Of a DNA stretch of 64,000 bases, positions 1 to 8,103 are shown piece after piece. The DNA comes from Streptomyces tropicalis. GTDB taxonomy: Bacteria; Actinomycetota; Actinomycetes; Streptomycetales; Streptomycetaceae. The translations under genes were made by a program, and so were the position numbers. The stretch's first letter is position 1; the number at the start of each line of letters is the position of its first letter. Location: contig NZ_JARJBB010000008.1 in the NCBI RefSeq assembly GCF_029269835.1, forward strand, positions 124,001 through 188,000. The letters run 5' to 3'. The notes below the pieces were generated by a model. The model did not search any database. It was not told where the DNA came from and saw only the letters and a program-made list of their open reading frames with translations.

Positions 1-106
1 CGCGGCCGGTCGCCCGGCGGGCCCGGTGCAGCAGACGGCCGTCGGCCGCGACCAGTGCGGCCTTCATGCCGGTGCCGCCCACATCGAGGGCGATGACGTG
101 TTCCAC
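1..106 (-). CDS. nagK: ROK-family sugar kinase, probable N-acetylglucosamine kinase (5' part only)
   Basis: Only the first 35 codons are present; the gene continues off the left edge. The reverse strand starts with GTG at 106 and encodes an N-terminus containing ALDVGGTGMKAAL, the DxGGT phosphate-binding loop of the ROK/ASKHA fold. ROK kinases phosphorylate sugars in the cytoplasm. The assignment to N-acetylglucosamine kinase rests on two DasR-like operators just upstream (135-168), the divergent sugar-binding protein gene, and remembered synteny with S. coelicolor nagK-nagA. A generic glucokinase-like ROK protein cannot be excluded from 35 residues. Confidence 0.7.
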   Translation of the reverse strand, partial: MEHVIALDVGGTGMKAALVAADGRLLHRARRATGR

Positions 107-134
107 GAGGGACAGTGTGACCCGTCGACCCGGA

Positions 135-168
135 AGAGGTCTAGTCCACTCGCGTGGTGTAGACCTTG
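135..168. promoter_or_regulatory. Two adjacent DasR-responsive-element (dre) like operators
   Basis: The 16-mer AGAGGTCTAGTCCACT (135-150) matches the dre consensus AGTGGTCTAGACCACT at 14 of 16 positions. A second, weaker copy CGTGGTGTAGACCTTG lies at 153-168 (11 of 16). Together they form a near-perfect inverted repeat, 13-nt arms at 137-149 and 154-166 with two mismatches. The site lies between the divergent kinase and solute-binding-protein genes. DasR is the GntR-family GlcNAc regulator of Streptomyces, released by phosphorylated amino sugars. Control of both flanking genes is inferred. Confidence 0.75.
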
Positions 169-265
169 TGGCTGACGATTCGAAAGTTTCGCCGTGTGGG
201 GGCACAGGTTCCGTTTCTGTGCGCACTCCGCTCGCACGGCCGGCAGTGGTTTGGGGCGGTTAGCG

Positions 266-1531
266 GTGCAGCGGGCGAGGACTGGAACGATCGCGGCGGT
301 GTCCGCCCTGGGCCTGACAGCGGTCCTCGGCGGCTGCGGGAGCACCGGCTCCTCCGACGTCACCCTCAGACTGGTCGCCGCCGACTACGGCGACTCCCCG
401 GCCAACAGCTCGAAGAAGTACTGGGACGCCCTGGTCAAGGACTACGAGGCCAAGCACCCGGGCGTGAAGGTCGAGGTCAGCGTCTACCCGTGGACCGACG
501 TCGACAGCAAGGTCCAGGCGATGGTCGCCGCCGGCCACGCCCCGGACATGGCGCAGGTCGGCGCCTACGCCGACTACGCGGCCCGGGGGAAGCTCTACAG
601 CGCCGACGACGTCCTCTCCATCCCCGTCCAGGCCGACCTGGTCGGGCAGCTCGCCGACGCCGGTGAGCTGCGCCACGTCCAGTACGGCATCCCCTTCGCG
701 GCCTCCACCCGCGTCCTCTTCTACAACAAGACCCTCTTCGCCGGGGCCGGGCTCACCCCGCCCACCACGTGGTCCGAGCTCGCCGCCGACGCCGCGGCGC
801 TGAAGGCGAAGGGCGTGAAGTACCCCTACGCACTGCCGCTCGGCCCGGAGGAGGCGCAGGCCGAGACCATGCAGTGGCTGCTCAGCGGCGGCTCCGGCTA
901 CACCGACGACATCGGCACCTACACGATCGACTCCCCGCAGAACGTCCAGACCTTCGACTGGCTGCGCGACGACCTGGTCGGCAAGGGCCTGACCGGGCCG
1001 GTCGCCCCCGGGCACCTCAACCGCGCGGACGCCTTCGCCGCCTTCGCCGACGGCAAGGTCGGCATGCTCAACGGCCACCCGACGCTGATGCAGCAGGCCG
1101 CGAAGAAGGGCGTGAAGTTCGGCATGGTGCCGATGCCCGGCCGCAACGGCCGGGCCAAGGCCACCATGGGCGTCGCCGACTGGATGATGGCCTTCAAGCA
1201 GAACGGCCACCGGGACCAGATCGGCGACTTCCTCGACTTCGTCTACGACCGCAAGAACGTCCTGGACTTCTCCCGCGAGTACGACCTGCTGCCGGTCACC
1301 AGCTCCGCCTCCGACGCGATGACCTCGTCCGCGCAGGACAAGGCCCTGCGTCCCTTCCTGGACGAGCTGCCGCTCGCGCAGCTCTACCCGGTGGGCAACA
1401 CCTCCTGGGCCCAGGTCAGCGCGGACGTGAAGAAGCAGATCGGCCAGGCCGTCGCCCCCGGCGGCAGCCCCTCGGCGGTCCTCGGCCAGCTCCAGGCCAC
1501 GGCGTCCACGGCGGAGAGCGCGGCGCGGTAG
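266..1531 (+). CDS. ABC-transporter extracellular sugar-binding lipoprotein
   Basis: 421 residues from a GTG at 266; longer in-frame starts would put a non-signal extension in front of the signal peptide. Residues 1-24 form a lipoprotein signal: basic start, hydrophobic core, lipobox ending LGGC. The mature part has the family-1 (MalE-like) solute-binding pattern: an early domain with the YGDSPAN...KHPGVKVEV stretch, a PDMAQVGAYADYAARG segment, and FYNKTLFAGAGL. It should bind a sugar at the membrane surface and pass it to an ABC permease, but no permease gene follows, so it must share one encoded elsewhere or act alone. Its dre-containing promoter points to an amino sugar or chito-oligosaccharide. 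The exact ligand is not readable. Confidence 0.85.
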   Translation: MQRARTGTIAAVSALGLTAVLGGCGSTGSSDVTLRLVAADYGDSPANSSKKYWDALVKDYEAKHPGVKVEVSVYPWTDVDSKVQAMVAAGHAPDMAQVGAYADYAARGKLYSADDVLSIPVQADLVGQLADAGELRHVQYGIPFAASTRVLFYNKTLFAGAGLTPPTTWSELAADAAALKAKGVKYPYALPLGPEEAQAETMQWLLSGGSGYTDDIGTYTIDSPQNVQTFDWLRDDLVGKGLTGPVAPGHLNRADAFAAFADGKVGMLNGHPTLMQQAAKKGVKFGMVPMPGRNGRAKATMGVADWMMAFKQNGHRDQIGDFLDFVYDRKNVLDFSREYDLLPVTSSASDAMTSSAQDKALRPFLDELPLAQLYPVGNTSWAQVSADVKKQIGQAVAPGGSPSAVLGQLQATASTAESAAR

Positions 1532-1616
1532 GCGGCCGCGGCCGCCCGTCGCCGGCGGCGCCGTGACGGGCCCGTCCGCCCGCACCGCTGTCGGCGGCGG
1601 GGGCTACGGTGCCCGT

Positions 1617-1946
1617 ATGGCCGGTACGCAGGACGGACAGGACGCGCGGGACACGCAGGACGGGCCCCGCCCCCAGGACACGGAGGCCGCGCCGGCCGCC
1701 GGGGACGGGCAGGCCGGGCGGCGGGAGCTCGGACGCCAGGCGCGGGACGTCCTCGCGCTGGAGCGCCGGGGCTTCGCCGGCCCCGGCGCGAAGGAGCGCG
1801 CGATCCGCGAGGAGCTCGGCCTGTCCCCGGTGCGCTACTACCAGCTGCTCAACGCCCTCCTGGACGACACCCGCGCCCTCGCCCACGACCCGGTGACGGT
1901 CAACCGGCTCCGCCGGGTGCGGGACGCCCGGCGCGCCGAGCGCTGA
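1617..1946 (+). CDS. DUF3263 family protein
   Basis: 109 residues from ATG 1617. The first 35 residues are polar and rich in Gln, Asp and Pro. The conserved C-terminal part (ALERRGFAGPGAKERAIRE, then LGLSPVRYYQLLNALLDD) is the DUF3263 signature and reads like a small helical DNA-binding fold, although no function is established. A TACGGT box (1605-1610) sits six bases before the ATG and there is no Shine-Dalgarno sequence, so the mRNA may be leaderless. The gene lies between the sugar-binding protein and otsB. Confidence 0.75.
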   Translation: MAGTQDGQDARDTQDGPRPQDTEAAPAAGDGQAGRRELGRQARDVLALERRGFAGPGAKERAIREELGLSPVRYYQLLNALLDDTRALAHDPVTVNRLRRVRDARRAER

Positions 1947-2023
1947 GGCCCGGCCGGGCGGCGCCGGCCGCAGGGGTGCGCGCCGGAGGAGTGCGCCGGG
2001 CACCCGCTGGATAGGTTCGCGGT

Positions 2024-2890
2024 ATGGGCAGCCACGACACGGACTCCACCACCCCCCGTCCGGCCCTGCCGGAGCCGGTCACCCGGGCCGGCCGGGACGG
2101 ACTCGCCGCGATCCTCGCGCGGCCGCGGAGCGCGGTGATCGCGCTCGACTTCGACGGCACCCTCGCCCCGATCGTCCCCGACCCGGACGCGGCCCGCGCC
2201 CACCCCGACGCGGTGCCCGCGCTCGCCGCCCTCGCCCCCGAGGTGGCCGCGGTCGCGGTGGTCACCGGCCGCCCGGCCGAGGTCGCCGTGCACCACGGCG
2301 GCTTCGCGGACGCCCCCGGCCTGGACCACCTGGTCGTCCTCGGCCACTACGGCGCCGAGCGCTGGGACGCCGCCACCGGGACCCTCACCGCCCCCGACCC
2401 CCACCCCGGGGTCGCCGCCGTGCGCGCCGAGCTGCCCGCGCTGCTCGACGGGATCGGCGCCCGGCACGGCACCTGGATCGAGGAGAAGGGCCGGGCGGTC
2501 GCCGTCCACACCCGCCGCGCGGACGACCCGCAGGCCGCGTTCGAGCAGCTCCGCGGGCCGCTCACCGACCTCGCCGCCCGCCACGGCCTGATCGTCGAAC
2601 CGGGCCGCCTGGTGCTGGAGCTGCGCCCGCCGGGCATGGACAAGGGCGTCGCACTCCTCGACCACGTCCGCGAGTCGGGCGCCACCGCGGTCCTCTACGC
2701 CGGTGACGACCTGGGCGACCTGCCGGCCTTCGCCGCGGTGGAGGAGCTCCGCTCGGACGGCGTGCCGGGCCTGCTGGTGTGCAGCGGCAGCACCGAGGTC
2801 ACGGAACTCGCCGAGCGCGCCGACCTGGTGGTGGACGGCCCCGCCGGAGTGGTCGACCTCTTGGCGACCCTGGCCGCCCACCTCTCCTGA
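2024..2890 (+). CDS. otsB: Trehalose-6-phosphate phosphatase
   Basis: 288 residues. A HAD-superfamily enzyme that removes phosphate from trehalose 6-phosphate, the second step of OtsA/OtsB trehalose synthesis in the cytoplasm. Motif I is LDFDGTLAP with catalytic Asp at about 42 and 44. Motif II is VVTGRPAE near 85, and the acidic motif is YAGDDLGDLPAF near 225. Length and motif order are normal for the family. No Shine-Dalgarno is visible; TAGGTT (2012-2017) lies six bases before the ATG, so a leaderless transcript is likely. otsA is on the opposite strand and converges on otsB across a 350-base repeat tract, so the two pathway genes are not co-transcribed. Confidence 0.92.
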   Translation: MGSHDTDSTTPRPALPEPVTRAGRDGLAAILARPRSAVIALDFDGTLAPIVPDPDAARAHPDAVPALAALAPEVAAVAVVTGRPAEVAVHHGGFADAPGLDHLVVLGHYGAERWDAATGTLTAPDPHPGVAAVRAELPALLDGIGARHGTWIEEKGRAVAVHTRRADDPQAAFEQLRGPLTDLAARHGLIVEPGRLVLELRPPGMDKGVALLDHVRESGATAVLYAGDDLGDLPAFAAVEELRSDGVPGLLVCSGSTEVTELAERADLVVDGPAGVVDLLATLAAHLS

Positions 2891-3237
2891 CGGCGCCCAC
2901 CGCCCGCCCGTCCCGACGGCGCCCGCCGCCTGCCGGTCCTGACGGCGCCCGCCGCCTGCCGGTCCCGACGGCGCCCGCCGCACGTCCGTCGCCACGGTGC
3001 CCGTGGCGCCGCCTGCCCGTCCTGACGTCACACCCGCCGCACGTCCGTCCCCACGGTGCCCGTGCCGCCGCCTGCCCGTCCCGACGGCGCCCGCCGTCTG
3101 CCGGTCCCGACGGCGCCCGCCACACGTCCGTCGCCACGGTGCCCGTGGCGCCGCCTGCCGGTCCCGACGGCGCCCGTCGTCACCCGGCCGGGCAGGCGGC
3201 GTGCGGCCCTGTCGGCCGGGGCTCGCCCGGGCCGGGT
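2891..3237. repeat. GC-rich minisatellite between otsB and otsA
   Basis: The convergent intergenic gap is filled with degenerate tandem copies of a unit built on GACGGCGCCCGCCG followed by TGCCGGTCC or CACGTCCGTC; roughly ten copies can be traced. Every frame is open, which produces spurious ORFs, but the composition is monotonous and no start site is convincing. I see no gene here, and no clean terminator other than the repeat's own self-complementarity. Confidence 0.75.
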
Positions 3238-4683
3238 TCAGCCCGCTGCGGGCTCGTCGCGGAGGGCGGACAGCTGGTCCAGGAACCAGCGGGTCGGAGG
3301 GAGGGCGGTCGCCGCGGCGGTCAGGCGCTTGCAGCGCTCGGCCCGCTCGTGGTCCGGCATGGTCAGCGCCTCGTGGAGGGCGCGGGCGGTGCCGGTCACG
3401 TCGTAGGGGTTGACCACGAGCGCGTCCTCGCCGAGCTCCGCGTACGCGCCGGCCTCCCGGGACAGCACCAGCGCGCATCCGCCGTCGGAGAGGATCGGCA
3501 CCTCCTTGGCGACCAGGTTCATGCCGTCCCGGATCGGGTTGACCAGGGCCACGTCGGCGAGGCGGTACGCGGCGAGCGAGCGCGCGAAGTCGTCCCTGAC
3601 GTGCAGCACGACCGGCGTCCAGCCGGGCGTCCCGTACCGCTCGTTGATCTCCGCCGCCACCCGCTCCACCTCGGCGGTGTAGTCGCGGTAGACGGCGAGG
3701 TCCTGCCGGGAGGGGTAGGCGAAGGCGACGTGCGCGACCCGCTCCCGCCATTCGGGGTGGTCCTCCAGCAGCTGCCGGTACGCCAGCAGGCCCCGCACGA
3801 TGTTTTTTGACAGCTCGGTGCGGTCCACCCGGACGATCGTGCGGCGCGGGCCGCCGTCGGGGGCGGTGCCGATCTCCTCGCGCAGCGCCGCCATCCGCTC
3901 CCCGACGTCGTCGCGGTGCGCCCGCTCGCGCAGGAAGTCGGCGTCGGCGCCCAGCCCGTGCACCCCGACCCGGGTGCCGCCGAGGCCGCCGGTGACCTCC
4001 TCGCAGCACGCGGTGAAGGCGTCCGCCCACCGCCGGGTCAGGAAGCCCAGCCGGTCGGCGCCCAGCATCCCGCGCAGCACCTGCTCGGCGACGTCGTCGG
4101 GCAGCATCCGGAAGTAGTCCACCGGCGCCCACGGCGTGTGCGAGAAATGGCCGATCCGCACGTCCGGGCGGAGGTCGCGCAGCATGCCCGGGACCAGCGT
4201 CAGGTGGTAGTCCTGCACCACCACGGCCGCTCCCTCGGCGGCCTCCTCCGCCAGCGCCTGGGCGAAGGCCCGGTTGTACGCCTCGTAGGACGCCCACCGG
4301 CGGCGGAACTCCGCGTCGAAGACCGGCTCCAGAGGCGTCTGGTACAGCATGTGGTGGACGAACCACAGCACCGAGTTGGCGATGCCGTTGTACGCGTCGT
4401 GGAAGACCTCCGCCCCGATGTCGAGCATGCGGACCTGCTGGCCGCCGGTCGCGTCGGCGGGCAGCCTGCGGTCGCCCTCGAAGCGGCGGGCCGCCTCCCG
4501 GTCGGCGTCGCCCAGCGCGGCGCACACCCAGACCGCGCCCGCGTCCGGGCCGATCGCCGACAGTCCGGACACCAGCCCTCCGCCTCCGCGGCGGGAGTGC
4601 AGCGAGCCGTCCTCGCGCAGTTCGTACGAAACGGGGCCGCGATTGGACGCGACCAGCACCTCGGCACCGTGCGTAGAAGCCAT
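3238..4683 (-). CDS. otsA: Trehalose-6-phosphate synthase (GT20)
   Basis: 481 residues starting at MASTHGAEVLVASNRGPVSY. It transfers glucose from a nucleotide sugar to glucose 6-phosphate to make trehalose 6-phosphate. The N-terminal SNRGPVSYE and GGGGLVSGL segments, the central HDAYNGIANSVLWFVHH, the QDYHLTLVPGMLR stretch, and the C-terminal RDGMNLVAKE with DALVVNPYDV are typical GT20 (OtsA) motifs. On the coding strand TAGGTT sits seven bases before the ATG (forward 4691-4696) with a TTGAGT-like -35, so the transcript may be leaderless. Its product feeds OtsB, encoded convergently. The 3' end abuts the minisatellite. Confidence 0.93.
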   Translation of the reverse strand: MASTHGAEVLVASNRGPVSYELREDGSLHSRRGGGGLVSGLSAIGPDAGAVWVCAALGDADREAARRFEGDRRLPADATGGQQVRMLDIGAEVFHDAYNGIANSVLWFVHHMLYQTPLEPVFDAEFRRRWASYEAYNRAFAQALAEEAAEGAAVVVQDYHLTLVPGMLRDLRPDVRIGHFSHTPWAPVDYFRMLPDDVAEQVLRGMLGADRLGFLTRRWADAFTACCEEVTGGLGGTRVGVHGLGADADFLRERAHRDDVGERMAALREEIGTAPDGGPRRTIVRVDRTELSKNIVRGLLAYRQLLEDHPEWRERVAHVAFAYPSRQDLAVYRDYTAEVERVAAEINERYGTPGWTPVVLHVRDDFARSLAAYRLADVALVNPIRDGMNLVAKEVPILSDGGCALVLSREAGAYAELGEDALVVNPYDVTGTARALHEALTMPDHERAERCKRLTAAATALPPTRWFLDQLSALRDEPAAG

Positions 4684-4765
4684 ACGCCTGAACCTAGCCC
4701 GCCCCCGAAACACTCAAACGTACGGTTCCGCTTCGTAGCCGGGAGGTACCGGGCGGGACGGCGTT

Positions 4766-5722
4766 TCAGGCCACTTTCCGGGCCGCGTACTCGGGTGTCT
4801 CGATCATGGGCGGCCGCTCCTCGGTGTCCACCGAGTACGTCCGCGGCTCGAAGCCGTCCGCGCCCCGCTCGAACTGGGTGAGCGCGGGCCGCACCAGGTG
4901 CCCGCGGGCCAGCCGCAGCTGCGCGGTCCGGTAGATCGCGGCGGCCATCCGGCCGAGGGCCTGCCCGTCCTGGTGGCGGTGCCGGCGCACCCCCACGTCG
5001 ACCTGGGCGAGCGCGTCCAGGCCGACCAGGTGCAGCGCGTCGACCAGCATGCCGAGCTCGACCCCGTAGCCGACCGGGAAGGGCAGCTGCTCCAGCAGCG
5101 AGCGGCGGGCCGCGTACTCGCCGCCGAGCGGCTGCACGAAGCCGGCCAGCTGCGGCCAGTGCATGTTGAGCAGCGGACGCGCCATCAGCTCGGTGACCCG
5201 GCCGCCCTGGCCGGCGGCCGTCGCGCCGGGGACGGTCAGCGGCCGGTCGTACATCGCCTTGACCAGCTGGATCGACGGGTCGGTGAGCAGCGGGCCGACG
5301 ATCCCGGTGACGAAGTCCGAGGAGAACTCCTTCAGGTCGGCGTCGACGAAGCAGACGACGTCCCCCTCGGTGGCGAGCAGGGACCGCCACAGCACCTCGC
5401 CCTTGCCGGGCACCGACGGAAGGCGCGGCAGGATCGCGTCGCGGTGGACGACGCGGGCCCCCGCGGCCGCGGCCACCTCGGAGGTGCGGTCGGTGGAGCC
5501 GGAGTCGACGACGACGATCTCGTCGACCAGCGGTGCCTGCTGCACCAGGTCGTGGCGGATCACGGCGACTATGTCGCCGACCGTCTCCTCCTCGTTCAGC
5601 GCGGGCAGCACCACGCTGACCGTCGTGCCGCTCGCGCGCTTGGCGGCCAGGACGCGGTGCAGCGGGCGATCGGACACGGACCAGGAGCGTGTCCTCAGCC
5701 AGCGCTCGACTTCTTCCAGCAC
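4766..5722 (-). CDS. gpgS: Family 2 glycosyltransferase, probable glucosyl-3-phosphoglycerate synthase
   Basis: 318 residues from GTG 5722, with GAGGAG eight bases upstream. The GT2 fold is visible: VVLPALNEEETVGDIV near residue 36, DEIVVVDSGSTD, and the metal-binding VCFVDADLKEF near 125. The C-terminal half (GYGVELGMLVDALHLVGLDALAQVDVGVRRHRHQ) matches GpgS-type retaining enzymes, which make glucosyl-3-phosphoglycerate, the precursor of glucosylglycerate and of methylglucose lipopolysaccharide. The position next to otsA fits a compatible-solute and storage-sugar role. The donor and acceptor cannot be proven from sequence; a different GT81/GT2 specificity is possible. Confidence 0.78.
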   Translation of the reverse strand: MLEEVERWLRTRSWSVSDRPLHRVLAAKRASGTTVSVVLPALNEEETVGDIVAVIRHDLVQQAPLVDEIVVVDSGSTDRTSEVAAAAGARVVHRDAILPRLPSVPGKGEVLWRSLLATEGDVVCFVDADLKEFSSDFVTGIVGPLLTDPSIQLVKAMYDRPLTVPGATAAGQGGRVTELMARPLLNMHWPQLAGFVQPLGGEYAARRSLLEQLPFPVGYGVELGMLVDALHLVGLDALAQVDVGVRRHRHQDGQALGRMAAAIYRTAQLRLARGHLVRPALTQFERGADGFEPRTYSVDTEERPPMIETPEYAARKVA

Positions 5723-5893
5723 GTCGGCGGCTCCTCACTGGTACTCGGATCGCGGCCGGGGCGCGGTCACCTGCGCCCGCGTCTCGCGGTTCGGACGACT
5801 ATCTCAACTCTCCTGGCCTTCGGTTACAGTCTTGAACAAGGCGGATGACCATCGCATGTCGGGGGTCGCCCCGCCGCCCACAACCGCATACCG

Positions 5894-6062
5894 CTCATCC
5901 AGAGGGGCAGAGGGACACGGCCCGATGAAGCCCCGGCAACCCTCCAGCCGGTTCTCGTGACGGCTGCTGTGCACGCGCACGGCAGGTCCGCCCCCGCGAG
6001 GCTCCCGGCTAGGGAAGGTGCCAAATCCGTCTCACGGCGAGATGCGTCGTGAGGAAGATGAG
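5894..6062 (+). promoter_or_regulatory. SAM-I (S-box) riboswitch in the thrC leader
   Basis: The core is intact: AGAGGGAC, then GGCCCGATGAAGCCCCGGCA, then GGTGCCAAATCC, all matching the S-box aptamer. Helix P1 is CTCATC (5894-5899) with GATGAG (6057-6062). The P4 hairpin is CTCACG (6031-6036) with CGTGAG (6048-6053). S-boxes bind S-adenosylmethionine. No terminator hairpin follows. Instead P1's 3' strand runs directly into the ribosome binding site AGAAAGG (6064-6070), so control is probably at translation. The direction of control is discussed in the findings. Confidence 0.9.
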
Positions 6063-6082
6063 GAGAAAGGGCCTCGCCTCAC

Positions 6083-7366
6083 ATGGCTGTGCAGACTGTC
6101 GCACCCCGCACCGACTCCCCCGTGGACCTCGGCCCCGCCGCCGCCCTGAGCTGCCGCGAGTGCGGCCACCGGGTGCCGCTCGGCCCGGTCTTCGCGTGCG
6201 AGGAGTGTTTCGGCCCGCTGGAGATCGCCTACGACTTCTCGGCGTACGACGCCGAGGAGCTCCGCAAGCGGATCGAGGCGGGCCCCGCGAACATCTGGCG
6301 CTACGCGCCGCTGCTGCCCGTCCCGGCCGACGTGGCGGACAAGCCGAACCTCAACCCGGGCTGGACCCCGCTGGTCAGGGCCGACAACCTGGCGCGCGAG
6401 CTCGGCGTGACCGGCGGCCTGTACGTCAAGGACGACTCCGGCAACCCGACGCACTCCTTCAAGGACCGCGTGGTCGCCCAGGCGCTGGAGGCCGCCCGCG
6501 CCTTCGGCTTCACCACCCTGTCCTGCTCCTCCACCGGCAACCTGGCCGGTGCGGTGGGCGCCGCGGCCGCCCGGGCCGGCTTCCGCTCCTGCGTGTTCAT
6601 CCCGCACGACCTGGAGCAGGGCAAGGTCGTCATGGCCGCGGTCTACGGCGGCGAACTCGTCGGCATCGAGGGCAACTACGACGACGTGAACCGCTTCTGC
6701 TCCGAGCTGATCGGCGACCCGGCCGGCGAGGGCTGGGGCTTCGTCAACGTCAACCTGCGGCCGTACTACGCCGAGGGCTCCAAGACCCTGGCGTACGAGA
6801 TCTGCGAGCAGCTCGGCTGGCGGCTGCCGGACCAGATCGTGGTCCCGATCGCCTCCGGCTCCCAACTCACCAAGATCGACAAGGGGCTGCGCGAGCTGAT
6901 CGGGCTGGGCCTGGTGGAGGACCGGCCGTACCGGATCTTCGGCGCCCAGGCCGCGGGCTGCTCGCCGGTGTCGACCGCCTTCAAGGCCGGTCACGACGTC
7001 GTGCGCCCGCAGAAGCCGGACACCATCGCCAAGTCCCTGGCCATCGGCAACCCGGCGGACGGCCCGTACGTGCTGGACATCGCACGGCGCACCGGCGGCG
7101 CCGTGGAGGACGTCACCGACGAGCAGGTGGTGGACGCCATCAAGCTGCTCGCCCGGACCGAGGGCATCTTCGCGGAGACGGCGGGCGGCGTGACGGTCGG
7201 CGTGACGCGGAAGCTGATCGAGGACGGCGTCCTGGACCCCGCGCTCACCACGGTCGTGCTCAACACCGGCGACGGCCTCAAGACCCTCGACGCGGTGGCC
7301 GGCACCGGCCTCACCGCCACCATCCGCCCGAACCTCGACTCCTTCCGAGAGGCTGGCCTCGCATGA
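6083..7366 (+). CDS. thrC: Threonine synthase
   Basis: 427 residues; a PLP enzyme converting O-phosphohomoserine to threonine in the cytoplasm. An N-terminal zinc-ribbon-like pair is present (C24-x2-C27 and C39-x2-C42). The PLP-lysine motif is NPTHSFKDRV (Lys127), followed by the phosphate-binding SSTGNLAGA. Length and order match the long actinobacterial ThrC class. It sits directly behind the SAM riboswitch, with AGAAAGG placed for initiation at ATG 6083. Its stop overlaps the start of the MoaD-like gene (ATGA), so the two are translationally coupled. Confidence 0.95.
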   Translation: MAVQTVAPRTDSPVDLGPAAALSCRECGHRVPLGPVFACEECFGPLEIAYDFSAYDAEELRKRIEAGPANIWRYAPLLPVPADVADKPNLNPGWTPLVRADNLARELGVTGGLYVKDDSGNPTHSFKDRVVAQALEAARAFGFTTLSCSSTGNLAGAVGAAAARAGFRSCVFIPHDLEQGKVVMAAVYGGELVGIEGNYDDVNRFCSELIGDPAGEGWGFVNVNLRPYYAEGSKTLAYEICEQLGWRLPDQIVVPIASGSQLTKIDKGLRELIGLGLVEDRPYRIFGAQAAGCSPVSTAFKAGHDVVRPQKPDTIAKSLAIGNPADGPYVLDIARRTGGAVEDVTDEQVVDAIKLLARTEGIFAETAGGVTVGVTRKLIEDGVLDPALTTVVLNTGDGLKTLDAVAGTGLTATIRPNLDSFREAGLA

Positions 7367-7638
7367 GCGTGACCGTTCGCATCCCCACCATCCTGCGCAC
7401 CTACACCGGCGGCCGGGCCGAGGTGAGCGCCGAGGGGCAGACCCTCGGGGAGGTCATCACCGACCTGGAGAAGAACCACACGGGCATCTCCGCCCGGGTG
7501 CTCGACGACCAGGGCCGGCTGCGCCGTTTCGTCAACGTCTACGTCAACGACGACGACGTCCGCTTCGAGCAGGGTCTCCAGACCGCCACCCCCGACGGGG
7601 CCGGCGTCTCCATCATTCCGGCGGTCGCCGGAGGCTGA
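7363..7638 (+). CDS. MoaD/ThiS-family sulfur carrier protein
   Basis: 91 residues, beta-grasp fold, starting in an ATGA overlap with thrC. The C-terminus AVAGG ends in the diglycine that is adenylated and thiocarboxylated in MoaD, ThiS and CysO proteins. The segment RFVNVYVNDDDVRFEQGLQT is typical of the family. Linkage to thrC suggests a carrier for amino-acid or cofactor sulfur transfer (CysO-like) rather than molybdopterin synthesis. That role is inferred from position only; no cysteine synthase or Mec-type protease lies nearby. Confidence 0.85.
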   Translation: MSVTVRIPTILRTYTGGRAEVSAEGQTLGEVITDLEKNHTGISARVLDDQGRLRRFVNVYVNDDDVRFEQGLQTATPDGAGVSIIPAVAGG

Positions 7639-7668
7639 TATTCCGGCGATCGCGGCGGCGATCATTAC

Positions 7669-7697
7669 CGGCCGTTAATTACCTTCGGTAACGGCCG
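7669..7697 (+). terminator. Hairpin terminator after thrC operon
   Basis: CGGCCGTTA (7669-7677) pairs perfectly with TAACGGCCG (7689-7697) around a short loop, 30 bases after the sulfur-carrier stop. There is no T-run, as is usual for Streptomyces hairpin terminators. Confidence 0.7.
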
Positions 7698-7717
7698 TCA
7701 CGGACCGTAGAGCGCGC

Positions 7718-7748
7718 GGCCCCTTCCGTAAGAGAAACGGAGGGGGCC
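7718..7748 (+). terminator. Second hairpin terminator
   Basis: GGCCCCTTCCGT (7718-7729) pairs with ACGGAGGGGGCC (7737-7748) with one mismatch and a seven-base loop. It is followed by ATTCTG. It probably backs up the preceding terminator. Confidence 0.65.
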
Positions 7749-8103
7749 ATTCTGCGTGATTGAGCGCGGTACAGTTGGGGAAGCCGCTCCTGATCCACTC
7801 CTCGGGAGCCCTGGATTCCTGCCGCACGGTCGATGAGAAGCAGCCAAAGTGCGCCGGTTTTCCGCGGCTTTTGCGCCATTTGTGGGGCCCGACTTGCCCC
7901 GAATTCAGGCGAATTCTCGCCACTTTCCGGACTCCGTCCGTCCAGAATTCTCGTCCGATTGACCTGTTGCAGACGGCAGTCGGACAGATACATTCAGCCG
8001 CGGTCGACGCGTTCCGGCGCACACTCCCGCCAGCGGGGGTGAGGTCTGACCCGGGTCCGCGAAGTGTGGATCTGTGCAAGGGCCAGTAATAGGGGAGTTA
8101 GGC
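7749..8103 (+). other. AT-richer region upstream of the cold-shock gene, no ORF supported
   Basis: This 355-base stretch is clearly less GC-rich than its surroundings and holds three GAATTC hexamers within about 50 bases (near 7910-7950). No reading frame has Streptomyces codon bias. It most likely contains the promoter and a long 5' leader of the cold-shock gene. A small RNA is possible but not demonstrable from sequence. Confidence 0.5.

Noticed and set aside
1531..1546. Terminator at the GGCGGCCGCGGCCGCC palindrome after the sugar-binding protein
   Set aside because: It is short and made of simple CG steps that are common in this genome. It is too weak to call.
2779..3810. 343-codon forward ORF spanning otsB, the repeats and otsA
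   Set aside because: It runs antisense through otsA and through repeat DNA, with no family similarity.
7675..8079. 134-codon reverse ORF before the cold-shock gene
   Set aside because: It lacks Streptomyces third-position GC bias and a ribosome site, and it lies across terminators.
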